NCBI GenBank assembly: GCA_033855775.1
Contig: JAWVFT010000052.1
Location: forward strand, 1-64,000
Source: DASVTR01 sp033855775
GTDB lineage: Bacteria > Acidobacteriota > Blastocatellia > Pyrinomonadales > Pyrinomonadaceae
Direction: 5' to 3'
DNA length: 64,000 bases
Part shown: piece by piece, positions 17,427 to 25,555 of the stretch
Numbering within the stretch: the stretch's first letter is position 1
Layout: each line of letters starts with the position of its first letter
The notes under the pieces: generated by a model
Seen by the model: the letters and a program-made list of their open reading frames with translations, nothing else
Databases searched by the model: none
Told to the model about the DNA's origin: nothing
Made by a program: the position numbers and the translations under genes

Positions 17427-18326
17427 ATGCAGAGCTTACGCAAAACTTTCGTCGCTGCTTCATTGTTGTTGTTGATAACGGGTCTGGCCGCCGGGCAGGC
17501 CGGTCGTCGGGCGCGCGGGTCAAACGAAGATACGGTGTTGCTCAACGTCGTCGCCGCGCGCGAGGCGGACGCGGCCTCGATGGTGACGGCCAAGCAAATC
17601 GCGCTCTACGACGGCGGCATCGAGCAGACCATCAAAAGCTTTTCGCCCGACCCGTCGCCCGCGCGCATCGTGTTGCTGGTTGATAACTCGCTGACGATTC
17701 GCGCGGACGTGGAAAAATTGGAAGCCGCCGCGCGCGAGTTTGCGTATGAGATTTTCGAGGGCGATAAACTTTTGATTGTCGGCTACGACGAGCAGGCCGA
17801 AATCGTCGCCGACTGGACGGACGACGCCAAGCAGATTGAAACCTCGCTCAAGAGTTTTCGGAAGAAGGGCGACCCGCACTTGTTCGACGGCTTGAAGGCA
17901 GTGGCCGACGAAGCATTGCTGCCGCTCAAGGCTTCGAGTCAAAAGCGCGTGGTCGTGATTATCAGCGACGGTCTTGACCGCGGCAGCAAGATTCGCTTCG
18001 AGAATATCTTGGCGGAGTTGCAGGCTCAGGACATCACGGTCTACGCGGTTCAGGCTCCTGACCGCACGGGCGGCGCGCTGCGTCGTGACCAACCCAAGCC
18101 CGTGCAGGTCGTCGAAAAGCTCGTCGAAGGAACGGGCGGGCGCATCTTTCCCATCAACCAACCCGGCGAAGCCGCCAAAGCCATCTGCGATGAACTGCGC
18201 AAGAATCGCTACCTACTCTCATATGCGCCCGCCAACGTCGCTTACGGCGAAGCGCGCCGCCTGCTCCTCGTCGCCGACACAGGCATCAACGTCCGCGCCA
18301 AGACGGTGCAACCGGCAAAGCAGTAA
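17427..18326 (+). CDS. Secreted VWA-domain protein
   Basis: 299 aa with signal peptide 1-21 (hydrophobic LLLLITGLAAG). The VWA domain starts about residue 75. The MIDAS reads DNSLT (Thr in the final position), and the distal motif is IISDGLDRGS. C-terminal GGRIFPINQPGE and RYLLSYAP match the other acidobacterial VWA proteins here. It is shorter than its paralogs and lacks the long Pro/Gln linker. Periplasmic; partner unknown. A heptamer array begins right after the stop. Confidence 0.85.
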   Translation: MQSLRKTFVAASLLLLITGLAAGQAGRRARGSNEDTVLLNVVAAREADAASMVTAKQIALYDGGIEQTIKSFSPDPSPARIVLLVDNSLTIRADVEKLEAAAREFAYEIFEGDKLLIVGYDEQAEIVADWTDDAKQIETSLKSFRKKGDPHLFDGLKAVADEALLPLKASSQKRVVVIISDGLDRGSKIRFENILAELQAQDITVYAVQAPDRTGGALRRDQPKPVQVVEKLVEGTGGRIFPINQPGEAAKAICDELRKNRYLLSYAPANVAYGEARRLLLVADTGINVRAKTVQPAKQ

Positions 18327-18330
18327 AAGC

Positions 18331-18460
18331 AGTGACAAGTTAAGAGTGACGAGTGACCAGCAAGAATAAAGTGATGAGTGATGAGTAAAAGTAGATAGCT
18401 CTTAACTCATGACTCATTGCTCATTACTAACTTGCCACTCGTCACTCGTCACTTGTCACT
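18331..18460. repeat. Paired heptamer arrays
   Basis: The left arm (18331-18388) has AGTGACA, GAGTGAC and AGTGATG units. The right arm (18400-18460) has the complements. It lies between convergent genes and could fold as a long transcript hairpin. It includes the stop codon of the 64-residue membrane protein. Confidence 0.8.
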
Positions 18461-18643
18461 GCTCTTGCGCGAGTAGATGTAGAACATCAAGACGATGACG
18501 GCGAGGAAGATGATTTCGAGGAGCGCGAAGTAGCCGAAGTCCAGACGGCCCGTTTGTTCATCTATCGCTTCGCGGTAAACGACGAAGGTGGCGAGAGCGA
18601 TGGCGGTCGTGAGCCAGATGGTTTGTCGCTTGGCGTCCCACAT
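18449..18643 (-). CDS. Small two-helix membrane protein, unknown function
   Basis: 64 aa. Two hydrophobic segments (about 9-24 and 37-58) flank a short polar loop, with a basic C-terminus. No family recognised. It lies 35 nt downstream of the minus-strand aminotransferase gene and may share its transcript. The final Ser-Asp-Lys-stop is encoded by the heptamer array, exactly as in the sigma-54 activator. Length, clean start (MWDAKRQ) and hydrophobic pattern support a real gene. Confidence 0.65.
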   Translation of the reverse strand: MWDAKRQTIWLTTAIALATFVVYREAIDEQTGRLDFGYFALLEIIFLAVIVLMFYIYSRKSSDK

Positions 18644-18678
18644 GAAGGTTTAATCGTTAAGAAAATCCGTCCGGTCGT

Positions 18679-19878
18679 TTAGATAATTGCGCGCAGCTTT
18701 GAGAGGCGTTCGGCGGCGGCTTGAAGCGTCTCGTCGCGTTTGCAGAAGCAGAAGCGCACTTGCTGCGCGCCGAGTTCGGGACGGCTGTAGAAGCTTGAGC
18801 CAGGGACGCAGGCGACGCCGATGTCGCGTATCAGGTGGCGCGTAAATTCAACATCCGACTTGAAGCCGAAGCGGCTGATGTCGGTCATGATGTAGTAAGC
18901 GCCGTCCGGGCGAAAGACGCGAAAGCCGTTGGCTTCGAGCACGGGCAGCAGTTGGTCGCGACGCGCGCGATAGTCTGCTTCGAGCTTTGCGTAATACTCA
19001 GGCGGCAAGGAGAGCGCGTAGGCTCCGGCGGCCTGGAGCGGAGCGGCGGCGCCGACGGTCAGAAAGTCGTGGACTTTGCGAATCGCGTTCGTGATTTCCG
19101 GCGGAGCGATGCAGTAGCCGACGCGCCAGCCCGTCACCGAATAAGTCTTCGACATGGAGTTGACGATGACCGTGCGCTCGCGCATTCCTTCGAGTTGGGC
19201 CATAGAGATGTGCGCGACCTCTGCGTCTTCGCGCGGGTAAAGGATGTGTTCGTAAATCTCGTCTGTGAAGCAGAGCGCGTCGTGCTCCTTGCAGAGGGCG
19301 GCGATGAAGTCCAGTTCGTCGCGCGTGAAGACTTTGCCGGTCGGATTGTTCGGGTTGCAGATAATGATGGCCTTCGTCTTGGGGTTAAAGGCCGAGCGCA
19401 GTTCGTCGCGGTCAAACGTCCAGTCGGGAGCGCGCAGCGGAACGTAGCGCGGGCGCGCGTCGGAGAGAATCGCGTCGGGCGCGTAGTTCTCATAAAACGG
19501 CTCGAAGACGACCACCTCGTCGCCGGGGTTGACGGTCGCCATCATCGCGGCAATCATGCCTTCGGTCGAGCCGCAGGTGACGGTCAGTTCCGTCTCCGGG
19601 TCAACGTCTAGGCCGAGATACCATTTCACCTTGCGCGCAATCGCCTCACGAAAATCGCGCGCCCCCCAAGTGATTGCATACTGGTTCACGTCTCCCTCGA
19701 TGGCTTCAATCGCGGCGCGCTTAATATCTTCGGGCGCGCTGAAATCCGGGAAGCCCTGCGAGAGATTGACGGCCCCGTGTTTCAAGGCTTCGCGCGTCAT
19801 TTCGCGGATGACGGATTCGGTGAAGAGGCTCGCTTTGTGCGAGACGTGGCGATGTGTTGTGAGAGGAGTTGATGTCAT
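18679..19878 (-). CDS. PLP-dependent aminotransferase, class I/II
   Basis: 399 aa, fold-type I. The N-terminal AVNLSQGFPDF motif and the PLP-lysine motif SMSKTYSVTGWR (about residues 243-254) are clear. NPNNPTGKVF binds cofactor and substrate. The LSQGFPDF opening places it near methionine/kynurenine/glutamine-phenylpyruvate transaminases (YbdL-like) rather than strict aspartate aminotransferase. Substrate is not determinable. Cytoplasmic. Divergent from the SGNH gene. Confidence 0.92.
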   Translation of the reverse strand: MTSTPLTTHRHVSHKASLFTESVIREMTREALKHGAVNLSQGFPDFSAPEDIKRAAIEAIEGDVNQYAITWGARDFREAIARKVKWYLGLDVDPETELTVTCGSTEGMIAAMMATVNPGDEVVVFEPFYENYAPDAILSDARPRYVPLRAPDWTFDRDELRSAFNPKTKAIIICNPNNPTGKVFTRDELDFIAALCKEHDALCFTDEIYEHILYPREDAEVAHISMAQLEGMRERTVIVNSMSKTYSVTGWRVGYCIAPPEITNAIRKVHDFLTVGAAAPLQAAGAYALSLPPEYYAKLEADYRARRDQLLPVLEANGFRVFRPDGAYYIMTDISRFGFKSDVEFTRHLIRDIGVACVPGSSFYSRPELGAQQVRFCFCKRDETLQAAAERLSKLRAII

Positions 19879-20166
19879 GGCGTTTGCGTTCCGGCAAAAA
19901 TTTTGGACAAATTCAGTCTGAAACGAGTTATGATGCTCTCACAAGCGCGCCCTGCGTGGCAACTGCCACGCCTGACGGCGCATCTCTCTTGCGCATCGCT
20001 GTCATCAAATCGAGGCAGCCAGGTTAATCGAAACATTCCTCTCTATTGTTTCCCTGTGTGGGAAAGATTAAGATTGACGCAGGCGCGAGCCGAAGCTTGA
20101 GACTCCCGGCGCGCGTCCCATTCAGCCAGCGATTAAGTTGGACGAAAGGTTCCGAAAGAAGTAAAG

Positions 20167-21447
20167 ATGATTGGTGGTGTGATGAGAAAGTTTTGGATTG
20201 TCTCGCTGAGCCTGAGTTTGATGGCGAGCGTGATGATGGCTTTTGCAGCCAACGTCAGCCAGCAGGAGACGACGCCTCCGCCGAAGACTATCAGAGGCGT
20301 TGAGAACGCAGCCGCGCTCGATAAGTTTTACCGCGCGCTGGCCGCGACCAAATCAGGACGCCGGATTGACCCCGTGCGCATCATGCACTACGGCGATTCG
20401 CATACCGCCGCCGATATTCTGACGGCTGAAATCCGCCGCGATTTTCAACGCGAGTTTGGCGACGGCGGCGCGGGCTACATGATTCCCCGCAACCCGCAGA
20501 GCACGCCGCGACGCGGAGTCCTGAACGGCGCGACTTCCGGCTGGCGCGTTGACGGCGTTGGACAACAGGGCGCGACCGACACTTTCCTCGGCCTCGCCGG
20601 ACTTAGTTTATCAACCGACCGCGCGGGCGAGAGCGCATGGCTGCAAACCACCTGCAAGCGTTTCGAGGTTTACTTTCTGAAACAGCCGGGCGGCGGCGCG
20701 ATTGATATTCTGGTTGACGGCAGAAGCGTCCTTGACCAACCCATCTCGCTACAGGCTGACGCGCCGACGCCCGACTTTTATGCGTCGGAGGCTCCAGCCG
20801 ACGGCGAGCATCGCGTCGAAGTGCGAACGGTGCAGCCCGGTCGCGCCAGAATCTCAGGCATCGTCACAGAGCATCTCTCGCCGGGCGTCACCTACGACGT
20901 GCTCGGCATCAACGGCGCGCGCGCCACGCGCCTGCGCGGTTGGGTCAACGAAACATCTTTTCTCTACAACGTCGAACTACGGCAGCCCGACTTGATTATC
21001 CTCGCCTACGGCACCAACGAAGTGACGGACGACGATTGGAGCATAGAGTCTTACCAGCGCATGTTCGCGGAAATCTTAAAGCGGCTGCGCAAGGTCGCGC
21101 CGCAGGCTTCGATTCTGGTCTACGGGCCGCCCGACCGCGCCGTCTCGACCGGCGACGGGTGGATTTCCGTCCCGAAGATGAACGCCCTGATTCAAGCACA
21201 ACGCAACGCGGCGATTGAAGCGGGCGCAGCCTTCTGGAGTTCTTACGGCGCGATGGGCGGAGCCGGTTCGATTAACAGTTGGGCCGCGCAAGGCTTGGCG
21301 CAGGGCGACCGCGTTCACTTGACGAGCGGCGGCTACACGCGCATGGGCGCGATGTTTTTCGAAGACGTGATTGACGCCTTCAAGAAGTATCAAGCGCGCC
21401 CGCAACCGCGCAACACCGGCAGGCCACCGAGCCGTGGCCGACAGTAG
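20167..21447 (+). CDS. SGNH/GDSL-family hydrolase or acyltransferase, exported
   Basis: 426 aa. Signal peptide 1-28 (ATG at 20182 is an alternative start). The SGNH nucleophile lies in MHYGDSHT (Ser78). Block III is AYGTNEVTDDD, and the catalytic Asp-His pair is GDRVHLT (Asp381, His384). Between them is a beta-rich insert carrying YFLKQPGGG, also found in the zinc-ribbon paralog at 23555, so the two arose by duplication. SGNH proteins next to MBOAT genes generally transfer or remove acyl groups on exported polysaccharides. A terminator follows, then the MBOAT gene. Substrate unknown. Confidence 0.82.
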   Translation: MIGGVMRKFWIVSLSLSLMASVMMAFAANVSQQETTPPPKTIRGVENAAALDKFYRALAATKSGRRIDPVRIMHYGDSHTAADILTAEIRRDFQREFGDGGAGYMIPRNPQSTPRRGVLNGATSGWRVDGVGQQGATDTFLGLAGLSLSTDRAGESAWLQTTCKRFEVYFLKQPGGGAIDILVDGRSVLDQPISLQADAPTPDFYASEAPADGEHRVEVRTVQPGRARISGIVTEHLSPGVTYDVLGINGARATRLRGWVNETSFLYNVELRQPDLIILAYGTNEVTDDDWSIESYQRMFAEILKRLRKVAPQASILVYGPPDRAVSTGDGWISVPKMNALIQAQRNAAIEAGAAFWSSYGAMGGAGSINSWAAQGLAQGDRVHLTSGGYTRMGAMFFEDVIDAFKKYQARPQPRNTGRPPSRGRQ

Positions 21448-21513
21448 CGCAGCGCTCTTCCGAAGCGCGGCAATCGAGGGCCGTGGCTTCGACTCTTTCG
21501 TCAGCATTGATTG

Positions 21514-21546
21514 AGAAAGGCAGAGCATCTTGTCTCTGCCTTTTTC
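21514..21546 (+). terminator. Factor-independent terminator
   Basis: Ten-base stem AAAGGCAGAG/CTCTGCCTTT (21516-21525 with 21534-21543), 8-nt loop and TTTTT, 67 nt after the SGNH gene stop. It makes the MBOAT gene a separate transcription unit. Confidence 0.85.
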
Positions 21547-22069
21547 TTTGGCCTGTCATCCAGACGAACCAGCAGACGCGGGCGAAGCGTGTCCGGCGTC
21601 CTCTGTTGGCCGGGGCGTTTCGGAAAGCGTCGTTGACGGGCGGTTTAACTCTTTATCTCTGAGGCGGTTTGACGCGTGAGCGGCGGCTTCTGTATATTCC
21701 TCTTCGACGCTGAGCGGCGCGGCTTAAACGAGGCAAGCCTCCTCCGACCGAAGAGAGCGCGCATCCGGCTCAGGCAAAGGTTTTCGACGTTCACGTTCCA
21801 AGGGGATTTCGCTTTACACGCAAAAATCACTGGCCGCGCTGTCCTTGCGTCGTCATGAGTTTTGCGTTCCGCAATTTTCAAACTTTTCATCCGGCCTGCG
21901 GTTAATGTGGAACACCACAGTCAGAAGCAACGGTTAGCCCACGGCGACGCCTGCGGTTGCACGGTCTTGAGGCTGTTGCGAGACGCGTGGCGCGCGTAAA
22001 GAGTCGCGGCGATAATCTCTGCGGGCGAGTTTGGTTTGGCCCCGTTGATGTAGATGGAGTGATTCGAGC
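21547..22069 (+). other. Intergenic region upstream of the MBOAT operon
   Basis: 523 nt without a convincing gene. Several short frames lack ribosome-binding sites and family features. It must hold the promoter of the MBOAT operon, but I see no clear consensus. Confidence 0.4.
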
Positions 22070-23509
22070 ATGCTTTTTACCAGCGGCAACTACATGGTCT
22101 TTCTGGCCGTTGTCTTCTTCGCCTACTGGCTGTTGGCGACGTTGCGCCGCCGCCGCGTTCCAGTCCTCTTCATCCTCGCCGTCAGCTACTATTTTTACGC
22201 GCTCTGGAATCCGAAAGCCCTAGTCATTCTCTTCGCCATTTCGACCGTCGACTTTCTGACGGCGCGCTTCATTGCCGCGAGTCAAAGCCAGCGGCGGCGC
22301 AAGCTCTTGCTCTGGCTCAGCATCCTGACGGACATCGGCGCGCTCGCCGTCTTCAAGTACTTCAACTTCTTCAGCGTCTCGCTGGCCGAAGGGATGAACA
22401 AGTTCGGCTTGAAGACGACGCCGCTCGTCCTGCAAATCATCGCGCCGCTCGGTCTTTCGTTCATCACCTTTCGCTCTTTGAGCTACGTGATAGATGTCTA
22501 TCGCAAGGCGATGCCGCCGACCGATAGATACTTCGACTACCTTGCTTTCGTCGCCTTCTTCCCGACGGTGATTGCAGGGCCGGTGGTGCGCGCCAAGGAA
22601 CTGCTGCCGCAGTTTCAGGAGCGGGCGCAACTGACGAGCGAAGAAGGAACGTACGCGATTTTTCTCATCGTGCTCGGCCTCGTCAAGAAGATAGCGATAG
22701 CCAATTTTTTGTCGGACAATCTCATCGGGCGCGTCTTCGAGCAGCCGCAGCTTTACTCTTCGGTCGAGACGCTCGGCGCCGTCTACGGCTTCGCCCTGCA
22801 AATCTACTGCGACTTCTCCGGCTACAGCGACATCGCCATCGGCTCGGCCCTGCTGTTGGGCTTCAAATTGCCCATCAACTTTAACTCGCCGTATCGCGCT
22901 GTGAGTTTGCCCGACTTCTGGAAACGCTGGCACATCACGCTGTCGAACTGGCTGACCGATTACGTCTACTTTTCCATCGGCGGCCTGCGCAAGCGTCCCT
23001 TCAATCTCTATCGCAACGTCGTGCTGACGATGCTCATCGGCGGCCTCTGGCACGGAGCCGCATGGGCTTACATCATCTGGGGCGGGTTGCACGGGCTTGG
23101 TCTGGCCGTCAATCGCTGGTGGGAGAATCGTCGGCGGCGGCTCAAGCGTAAAGCCCGACAAGAATGGTGGGTCAAGGCTCTGTGTGTCCTGGCGACGTTT
23201 CACTTCGTCTGCCTGACGTGGATTTTCTTCTGGGTCGGTTTGCGCGGCGCGAGTTTGTCGCAGGCTTGGGAAATCGTGAAGCGCATCGGCGCGTTGCAGC
23301 CGGGCATGGGCAATCTGGCGACGCCTGTGTTGACCGTGCTGGCCCTCGGCTATCTTTCACACTGGTTGCCGAAGGACGCCTTCGACCGCGTGCGCGGTGG
23401 TTGGAACTGGCTGCCGTCGCCCGTGCAGGCCGCGCTGATTCTGACAATCGGCGTCGGGCTTTACTACTTGTCCGGCACGGAAGCGCAATTCATCTACGGC
23501 AATTTTTAA
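22070..23509 (+). CDS. MBOAT-family O-acyltransferase (AlgI/DltB-like)
   Basis: 479 aa, about 10-12 membrane helices. MBOAT signatures are present: the near-invariant histidine in IGGLWHGAAW (His328), PDFWKRWHITLSNW (His288 region), CDFSGYSDIAIG and FPTVIAGPVVR. AlgI-type members move an acyl group from a cytoplasmic donor across the membrane for attachment to extracytoplasmic glycans; DltB takes D-Ala from a carrier protein. Here a carrier protein gene lies two genes downstream and SGNH genes flank it. The acyl group and acceptor are inferred, not shown. First gene of a run ending at 26581. Confidence 0.92.
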   Translation: MLFTSGNYMVFLAVVFFAYWLLATLRRRRVPVLFILAVSYYFYALWNPKALVILFAISTVDFLTARFIAASQSQRRRKLLLWLSILTDIGALAVFKYFNFFSVSLAEGMNKFGLKTTPLVLQIIAPLGLSFITFRSLSYVIDVYRKAMPPTDRYFDYLAFVAFFPTVIAGPVVRAKELLPQFQERAQLTSEEGTYAIFLIVLGLVKKIAIANFLSDNLIGRVFEQPQLYSSVETLGAVYGFALQIYCDFSGYSDIAIGSALLLGFKLPINFNSPYRAVSLPDFWKRWHITLSNWLTDYVYFSIGGLRKRPFNLYRNVVLTMLIGGLWHGAAWAYIIWGGLHGLGLAVNRWWENRRRRLKRKARQEWWVKALCVLATFHFVCLTWIFFWVGLRGASLSQAWEIVKRIGALQPGMGNLATPVLTVLALGYLSHWLPKDAFDRVRGGWNWLPSPVQAALILTIGVGLYYLSGTEAQFIYGNF

Positions 23510-23554
23510 GAGCGAGGCTTCTGCTCGGAAGAGCTTTTGGGGAAGTTCAAGAAT

Positions 23555-25204
23555 ATGGTTTGCAAAGTCTGCAAGACAACTTTGAGGGGCAGCGCGAAGT
23601 TTTGTAACGGCTGCGGCGTGCCGCTCTCAATCTTCACGCAACTCGGCGTGCGCCTGAGCGGCAGCGGCAAGGCCGTCGTCGCCACGGACGTGGACGACGA
23701 AGTTGAGACGGTTGATTCTCCCGCGACGAAGGCCAAGCGTTCACGCTCTATCCTTTTGTCTAAGCCCGCGCAGACGATTCTGTGCGTGCTCATCTTCGCC
23801 GCGTTGCCCGCGCTGTTTCCCGGTCTGGCAGGCAAGATTCCGGGCCTGAGCCAGTACCGCGAGATGATGCCCGACTTGAAGGAACTCGTCTCCTTCAAGG
23901 GCAGCGAATCGAATCAGGGCGGCGGCAATATTCCGGGCGGAGCGCCTTCGAGCGAGAGCAACGAGTTTGCCGCGACGGGCGCGGAGCCGCCGGTCATTGT
24001 CGGCTCGGAACATCCGATTGAAGACCCGACGCACACGCTCGACGCATTCTTCGCCCAACTCGCGCGCACGGAAAATCGCCAGCCCGGCGCCATCACGCGC
24101 GTCACGCACTACGGCGATTCGCCCATCACCAACGACGGCATCACCAGCACCGTCCGTCGCATCTTGCAAGAGCATTACGGCGATGCCGGTCACGGCTTTA
24201 TCCTGATGGACAAGCCCTGGGCCTGGTATGGTCATCAGGCGATTACGTTCACGTCGGGCGGCGATTGGGACGACAATCCGATGATGGGCGCGAAGGAGAA
24301 CGACGGCGAGTTCGGCTTGGGCGGCGTCAGTTTTCGCGCCAGCGGGCCGGGCCGTTACGCGCGCTTTGCCCCGGCCAGCGAGGGCGAGACGGGCAAGAAT
24401 TTCTCGCGGATGGAAGTCTACTTTTTGAAACAGCCGGGCGGCGGGCAGTTCAGCGTTGATGTCAACGGCGCGGGCGCGCAGACCGTTTCAACCGGCGCGG
24501 ACGAGCCGACCTCCGGCTTCTACGAAATCAAGGCGCAGGGCGCGGGCGCGAACACCTTCAACGTCAAGAGCGCGAGCGGCAACGTGCGTCTCTTCGGCGC
24601 GGTCATCGAGAACGACGGGCCGGGCGTCGTCTACGACAGCCTCGGCGTCAACGGAGCTTACGCCGGTCTTCTTGCGACCGCGATGAATCCAGACCACTGG
24701 GCGCAACAACTCCAACATCGCGACCCGAACCTCGTCATCATCAACTACGGCACCAACGAGAGCCAGTATGCTTCGGACGACCAGATGGAGCGCTACGATA
24801 AAGATTTGCGCGAAGTCATACGCCGCGTGCGCGCTGCTCTGCCGGACGTTTCCATCCTGCTCGTCTCGCCGATGGACAGAGGCAAGCGCGCCGGGGGCGG
24901 CAAGATTATCACCATGCCTTCGATTCCGAAGATTGTCGAGATGCAAAAGCGCGTCGCGCAGGAAACCGGCTGCGCCTTCTTCAACACCTTCGAAGCGATG
25001 GGCGGCGACGGCACGATGGCGAAGTGGGCCGCAGGCACGGGCAAGAATCATTTGGTCGGCGGCGATTTGACGCACCCGACCGCCGAAGGCTCGGAGATTG
25101 TCGGGCGTCTCATCTTCGAGGCCATCAACGACAGCTACTTGAAATACAAAGCGCGCACCGCGCCCGGCGCTCAACCGATGGTCGCGCAAAATGGAAAACA
25201 GTGA
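23555..25204 (+). CDS. Zinc ribbon-transmembrane-SGNH fusion protein
   Basis: 549 aa from ATG 23555 (MVCKVCK; the frame extends to a TTG at 23537). A zinc ribbon (Cys3, Cys6, Cys17, Cys20) is followed by a polar stretch, one membrane helix (about 72-91), a Gly/Ser linker and an SGNH domain with THYGDSPITN (Ser189), INYGTNES and GGDLTHPT (Asp/His). The layout predicts a cytoplasmic ribbon and an extracytoplasmic catalytic domain. It shares YFLKQPGGG and overall layout with the SGNH protein at 20167. It starts 45 nt after the MBOAT gene, so the two are probably co-expressed and may form a complex. The ribbon fusion is unusual. The stop falls at the start of a repeat. Confidence 0.85.
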   Translation: MVCKVCKTTLRGSAKFCNGCGVPLSIFTQLGVRLSGSGKAVVATDVDDEVETVDSPATKAKRSRSILLSKPAQTILCVLIFAALPALFPGLAGKIPGLSQYREMMPDLKELVSFKGSESNQGGGNIPGGAPSSESNEFAATGAEPPVIVGSEHPIEDPTHTLDAFFAQLARTENRQPGAITRVTHYGDSPITNDGITSTVRRILQEHYGDAGHGFILMDKPWAWYGHQAITFTSGGDWDDNPMMGAKENDGEFGLGGVSFRASGPGRYARFAPASEGETGKNFSRMEVYFLKQPGGGQFSVDVNGAGAQTVSTGADEPTSGFYEIKAQGAGANTFNVKSASGNVRLFGAVIENDGPGVVYDSLGVNGAYAGLLATAMNPDHWAQQLQHRDPNLVIINYGTNESQYASDDQMERYDKDLREVIRRVRAALPDVSILLVSPMDRGKRAGGGKIITMPSIPKIVEMQKRVAQETGCAFFNTFEAMGGDGTMAKWAAGTGKNHLVGGDLTHPTAEGSEIVGRLIFEAINDSYLKYKARTAPGAQPMVAQNGKQ

Positions 25205-25279
25205 CGAGTGACAAGTGATAAGTGACAAGCGCAAAACCTTGTCTTAAACTCGTCACTTGTCACTTGTCACTCGTCACTG
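25199..25279. repeat. Heptamer array forming a 32-nt hairpin stem
   Basis: The left arm (25199-25230) and right arm (25248-25279) are reverse complements at 29 of 32 positions, built of AGTGACG and AGTGACA heptamers, with a 17-nt loop. It sits between the SGNH fusion and the carrier protein gene within an apparent operon. It could set differential expression or an mRNA processing point. Confidence 0.85.
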
Positions 25280-25306
25280 ATAACAGAAGGAGCGAACTGA
25301 AACATT

Positions 25307-25549
25307 ATGGCTTTGCCGCAAGGTGTAATTGATTATCTTAACGAGAGCGCGCAGACCAACGGCGCGGAGCAGCCGCAGAGCGGCGATGACCTGTTCAAGA
25401 TGGGCGTGTTGGATAGCTTCGCGCTGGTTGATTTCGTCACGGTGCTCGAAGAACAGACGGGCATCAAAGTCGCCGACGCGGACGTGAACCCCGCCAACTT
25501 TCAGACCATCGAAGCGATTGAACGCTACGTCGCTTCGCGGCAGGGATAG
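25307..25549 (+). CDS. Acyl carrier protein
   Basis: 80 aa, typical carrier length. The phosphopantetheine site is MGVLDSFALVDFV with Ser37; Phe follows the serine, where fatty-acid ACPs have Leu, and DSF-type sites are seen in specialised carriers. The C-terminal helix is ANFQTIEAIERYV. The apo-protein must be modified by a phosphopantetheinyl transferase encoded elsewhere. Only 6 nt separate it from the KAS III-like gene, so the pair is translationally linked. It probably carries the acyl group used by the MBOAT system or by a small ketide pathway. Confidence 0.9.
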   Translation: MALPQGVIDYLNESAQTNGAEQPQSGDDLFKMGVLDSFALVDFVTVLEEQTGIKVADADVNPANFQTIEAIERYVASRQG

Positions 25550-25555
25550 AACCTT

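Noticed and set aside
19921..20000. Possible tRNA or structured RNA in the divergent gap
   Set aside because: Only an 8-bp GCGTGGCA/TGCCACGC hairpin with a 2-nt loop; no T-loop or acceptor pairing.
21645..21890. 81-codon minus-strand frame upstream of the MBOAT gene
   Set aside because: Basic, low-information translation with no start signal; more likely part of the operon leader.
23537..23554. Upstream TTG start for the zinc-ribbon SGNH gene
   Set aside because: The ATG at 23555 begins exactly at the ribbon (MVCKVC); the extra six residues are not family-like.
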